Positions 41,195 through 43,770 of a stretch of 43,770 nucleotides of DNA are shown here, one piece after another. Made by a program: the position numbers and the translations under genes. The notes beneath the pieces were generated by a model, which was not told the origin of the DNA, searched no databases, and saw only the letters and a list, made by a program, of their open reading frames with translations. The stretch is from positions 1 to 43,770 of the forward strand of contig NZ_SDIK01000085.1 of NCBI RefSeq assembly GCF_008016795.1, written 5' to 3'. Source of the stretch: Prevotella brunnea (lineage in GTDB: Bacteria > Bacteroidota > Bacteroidia > Bacteroidales > Bacteroidaceae). Position 1 is the stretch's first letter. Each line of letters begins with the position of its first letter.

Positions 41195-43393
41195 ATGAAA
41201 TATATGAAAAAGATACTATTTATGTGTGTGACTATCATCACAGTGTCAGCTCAAATCTTTGCCGGTGAGCCTATTTCGCTTAAAGATTTTACCGATAATG
41301 CTTTTGCGGCGAAAAGAATTTCAGGTGTTAATCCGCTAAAAGGGACATCAGAATACGCACAGATGTCTTCCGATTCAAAAAAGATTGTTAAGTACTCTTT
41401 TAAGACGGGAAAAGAAACAGGCGTCCTCTTTGATGTTGCAGATACTAAAGGGGTGTCGATAAATGATTTTGAAGGCTATAAGATATCGGATGATGGACGC
41501 ATCTTGATACAAACGAACACCAAACGCATATATAGAAGATCATACAAGGCCGATTTCTATTTATATGACATAAAAAACAAAACCATGAAAAAGCTATCCG
41601 AGAAAGGGTTACAACAGATTCCGACTTTCTCGCCTGATGGGAAACATATCGCCTTTGTAAGAGATAATAATATTTTCATCACAGATGGGAAAACCGAGAA
41701 ACAGATTACAACAGATGGAAAGTTTAATGAGATAATCAATGGCGTGCCCGATTGGGTGAACGAAGAAGAGTTTGGGTTCAACAACGCTTTGGCATGGAGC
41801 AGTGATGGCAAAACATTGAGTTGGATTCGTTACGATGAATCGAAAGTAAAGACCTACTCATTGCAAACTTTCATGGGAAGCAAACCAACAAGGAAAGAAT
41901 TCATGGTATATCCCGGCGAATATGCTTATAAATATCCGAAAGCCGGAGAAGATAATTCAAAGGTTACAGTTTGGGCGCATAATCTGATTAATGGAAAGAC
42001 GCTTCAATATCAACTGCCATTGGACACTGATGGCTATGTTCCAAGAGTCAAGACCTTTCCACGAGAAAATCAAATCCTAATTTACACAATGAACCGACAT
42101 CAGGATATGCTTAATCTCTATGTAAGTAATCCATTGACAGGTACATGTAGATTGCTGATTAAAGAGAACGTTCCAAAATACGTGAAAGAGGAGGCTATGG
42201 AAGGTATCTCCATTATGAAGAATTGCATTCTTCTGCCTTCAGACCGAGATGGCTACATGCATCTTTATCTCTATTCCCTTGAGGGGAAACTGATTCGCCA
42301 AATTGAAAAGGGAGCCTATGATGTTACCAAAGTATATGGTTATGACGAAAAAACAGGCAGCACTTACTTTCAAGCGGCCGGAAAAACGCCCATGCAACGT
42401 GAAACGTATGTTGCTGACAAGCATGGAAAAGTGAGTTGTCTATCCTTGAAAGACGGGTGGAACGATGCCGTATTTTCCGGAGATTACAAATTCTTCCTGA
42501 ACACATGGAGCGACCGCAATCATCCCTATGTCTATACCATATATGACAATCGCGGAAAGATGGTTCGAGAGGTTTTGAACAATGATACTCTCCTCGCCAA
42601 TATTGTTAAATACGACATACCAACAAAAGAATTTTTCAAGTTCACGACATCAGAAGGCATTGAACTGAACGGATGGATGATGAAGCCTTCCGATTTTGAC
42701 GAAAACAAGAAGTATCCCGTTATCATGCATCAATACAGTGGTCCCGGAAGCCAACAAGTAGTTGACAGCTGGTCGATTGGATCAATGGGAAACGGGGGGA
42801 TTTTCGATGCTTATCTCTCCCAAAAGGGATTTATAATCGTTTCTGTGGATGGTCGCGGAACGGGTGGTCGCGGAGCCGAATTTGAAAAATGTATTTATCA
42901 GAGACTTGGTGATTTGGAATCAAAAGATCAGGTGGAAGCAGCTCTTTGGTTGGGTAAGGAAAAATATGTGGATGCCGGCAGGATAGGAATTTGGGGCTGG
43001 AGCTTTGGAGGTTTCAACACCTTGATGAGTATGAGTGAAGGAAGAAATACATTCAAGGCCGGAGTATCTATTGCACCTCCCACCAACTGGCGTTACTATG
43101 ACACCGTTTATACAGAACGATATATGCGCACGCCACAAGAAAACCCTGACGGATATGCCACGAATCCCATCGAACGCGTGGGTAAGCTCAATGGCAAACT
43201 TCTGATATGTCATGGTATCGCTGATGACAATGTTCATATTCAAAACGCTTATGAATATTCAGAAGCACTGGTTCAGGCTGATAAAGATTTCAAAGAAAAC
43301 TTCTACACAAATAGAAATCATAGCATTTACGGAGGTAATACCCGAAACCATTTGCTTCGACAAGTGGCGGAATGGTTTATAAACAATCTTTGA
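41195..43393 (+). CDS. Dipeptidyl peptidase IV (S9B)
   Basis: A 732-residue exported serine peptidase that removes X-Pro or X-Ala dipeptides from peptide N-termini, important in proteinaceous-diet Bacteroidales. Signal peptide about 1-26 (ending QIFAGE). An eight-bladed propeller (about 60-480, with LQQIPTFSPDGKHIAFVRDNN and GVPDWVNEEEFGFNNALAWSSDG, which holds the EE substrate anchor) precedes an alpha/beta hydrolase domain. Catalytic triad S603 (GWSFGGF), D677 (IADDNVHIQ) and H709 (NRNHSIYGG) is intact. ATG 41195 gives a leader of about 10 bases from the predicted start site; ATG 41204 is an alternative. The frame open from 40952 is not the real start. A terminator follows. Confidence 0.95.
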   Translation: MKYMKKILFMCVTIITVSAQIFAGEPISLKDFTDNAFAAKRISGVNPLKGTSEYAQMSSDSKKIVKYSFKTGKETGVLFDVADTKGVSINDFEGYKISDDGRILIQTNTKRIYRRSYKADFYLYDIKNKTMKKLSEKGLQQIPTFSPDGKHIAFVRDNNIFITDGKTEKQITTDGKFNEIINGVPDWVNEEEFGFNNALAWSSDGKTLSWIRYDESKVKTYSLQTFMGSKPTRKEFMVYPGEYAYKYPKAGEDNSKVTVWAHNLINGKTLQYQLPLDTDGYVPRVKTFPRENQILIYTMNRHQDMLNLYVSNPLTGTCRLLIKENVPKYVKEEAMEGISIMKNCILLPSDRDGYMHLYLYSLEGKLIRQIEKGAYDVTKVYGYDEKTGSTYFQAAGKTPMQRETYVADKHGKVSCLSLKDGWNDAVFSGDYKFFLNTWSDRNHPYVYTIYDNRGKMVREVLNNDTLLANIVKYDIPTKEFFKFTTSEGIELNGWMMKPSDFDENKKYPVIMHQYSGPGSQQVVDSWSIGSMGNGGIFDAYLSQKGFIIVSVDGRGTGGRGAEFEKCIYQRLGDLESKDQVEAALWLGKEKYVDAGRIGIWGWSFGGFNTLMSMSEGRNTFKAGVSIAPPTNWRYYDTVYTERYMRTPQENPDGYATNPIERVGKLNGKLLICHGIADDNVHIQNAYEYSEALVQADKDFKENFYTNRNHSIYGGNTRNHLLRQVAEWFINNL

Positions 43394-43420
43394 TACTATT
43401 GCCGTCCGGTAAATCCCAAA

Positions 43421-43456
43421 AAGGCTGACACCTCGCAAGAAGTGTCAGCCTTAATT
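43421..43456 (+). terminator. Terminator of the DPP IV gene
   Basis: AAGGCTGACAC (43421-43431) pairs perfectly with GTGTCAGCCTT (43442-43452), followed by AATTTTGG. It lies 28 bases after the stop codon. Confidence 0.85.
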
Positions 43457-43492
43457 TTGGAAATTAATAAAAGCTTTTCCTGATAGTAATAA

Positions 43493-43602
43493 AAAAGTAC
43501 CATCATTTTACACGAAAAGTATAATCTTTTTGCATGAAAAGTATAATCTTTTTGCACGAAAAGTATAATCTTTTTGCACGAAAAGTACAATCGTTTTTCC
43601 AA
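43493..43602 (+). repeat. Five tandem 22-bp units
   Basis: Units at 43493, 43515, 43537, 43559 and 43581. The core is AAAAGTATAATCTTTTTGCA with a variable end; the middle three are nearly identical. AAAAG and CTTTT in each unit form a small inverted repeat. It lies in the gap after the DPP IV terminator. A minus-strand open frame across it only reflects the repeat. The rest of 43603-43748 shows nothing recognisable. Confidence 0.92.
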
Positions 43603-43748
43603 TAAGCTCGCATATCCATTGAAAAAAGCCAATATTGCTTCTGAAAAAGTTGATATTGCCATTGTGAAAAATTAATATTGGAATTATAAAAAAGTGTCAG
43701 GCTTACAAATAAAAAGCAGTATTGTTTGCTTGCAAATACAGAATCTTT

Positions 43749-43767
43749 TTTATTACTGTCCGCTAAA
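43749..43767 (-). repeat. Right-end copy of the 19-bp inverted repeat
   Basis: TTTATTACTGTCCGCTAAA is the exact reverse complement of positions 1-19. Three bases (CAT) follow before the window ends. See the left-end entry. Confidence 0.7.
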
Positions 43768-43770
43768 CAT

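Noticed and set aside
43396-43662. 88-residue minus-strand frame after DPP IV
   Set aside because: Most of it is the translated 22-bp tandem repeat (KRLYFSCK-type blocks) plus the terminator; no independent evidence for a gene.

Overview
The window looks like chromosomal DNA of a Bacteroidales bacterium, most likely Prevotella or a close relative. Evidence: promoter -7 boxes of the TAnnTTTG type with TTTG -33 boxes instead of sigma70 boxes, few Shine-Dalgarno sites, lipoproteins with short lipoboxes, a BACON-like M43 metallopeptidase, a GldB-like lipoprotein, a paired pyrB/pyrI, a bacteroidetal type II-C Cas9 and a DPP IV. No rRNA or tRNA gene was seen. The species cannot be fixed from sequence alone.

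Layout. 0.1-5.1 kb (minus): a two-component operon of a very large double-sensor histidine kinase, a response regulator and a membrane protein. It is divergent from a LacI-type regulator (5.2-6.3 kb), which is followed by a conserved protein of unknown role, a GH25 lysozyme-like protein and a zinc-ribbon membrane protein (6.3-9.3 kb). 9.3-15.1 kb: a complete compact type II-C CRISPR-Cas locus. A divergent tracrRNA, not visible as an ORF, lies directly upstream of cas9; then come cas9, cas1, cas2 and an array of 10 identical 36-bp repeats with 9 spacers. 15.2-16.0 kb: a decayed IS5-type transposase. 16.5-21 kb: PBP1A (minus) divergent from pyrB, a small lipoprotein gene and pyrI. 21.4-24.1 kb: a plasmid-type Rep_3 initiator translationally coupled to a secreted MORN-like protein. 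24.2-28.5 kb: a LysR regulator, then an AAE-type transporter and a ThrE-type amino acid exporter, with a 15-bp inverted repeat at their promoter. 28.5-31.2 kb (minus): small membrane proteins, a FeoB-associated Cys-rich peptide, a downstream gene whose start codon seems mutated, and rnpB. 31.4-36.0 kb: a TPR/AraC membrane regulator, a lipoprotein and an M43-type metalloprotease lipoprotein. 36.9-43.4 kb: mtaB, a family 2 glycosyltransferase, a GldB-like lipoprotein, a YhcC-type radical SAM protein and DPP IV.

Non-coding structure is unusually rich. A roughly 320-bp element occurs three times (16.1, 28.9 and 36.4 kb, the last inverted). Each copy carries four tandem 22-bp units. Two more intergenic sites (24.1 and 43.5 kb) hold other 22-bp tandem repeats. 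The two window ends carry the same 19-bp sequence in inverted orientation, as expected if both ends stop inside copies of one insertion sequence.

The best understood system is the II-C CRISPR-Cas locus with its predicted tracrRNA. The best candidates for something undescribed are the 22-bp-periodic repeat family, the kinase whose likely phospho-histidine and ATP site lie in different halves, and the TPR/AraC-lipoprotein-protease group. All calls rest on reading the sequence; no database search was run.
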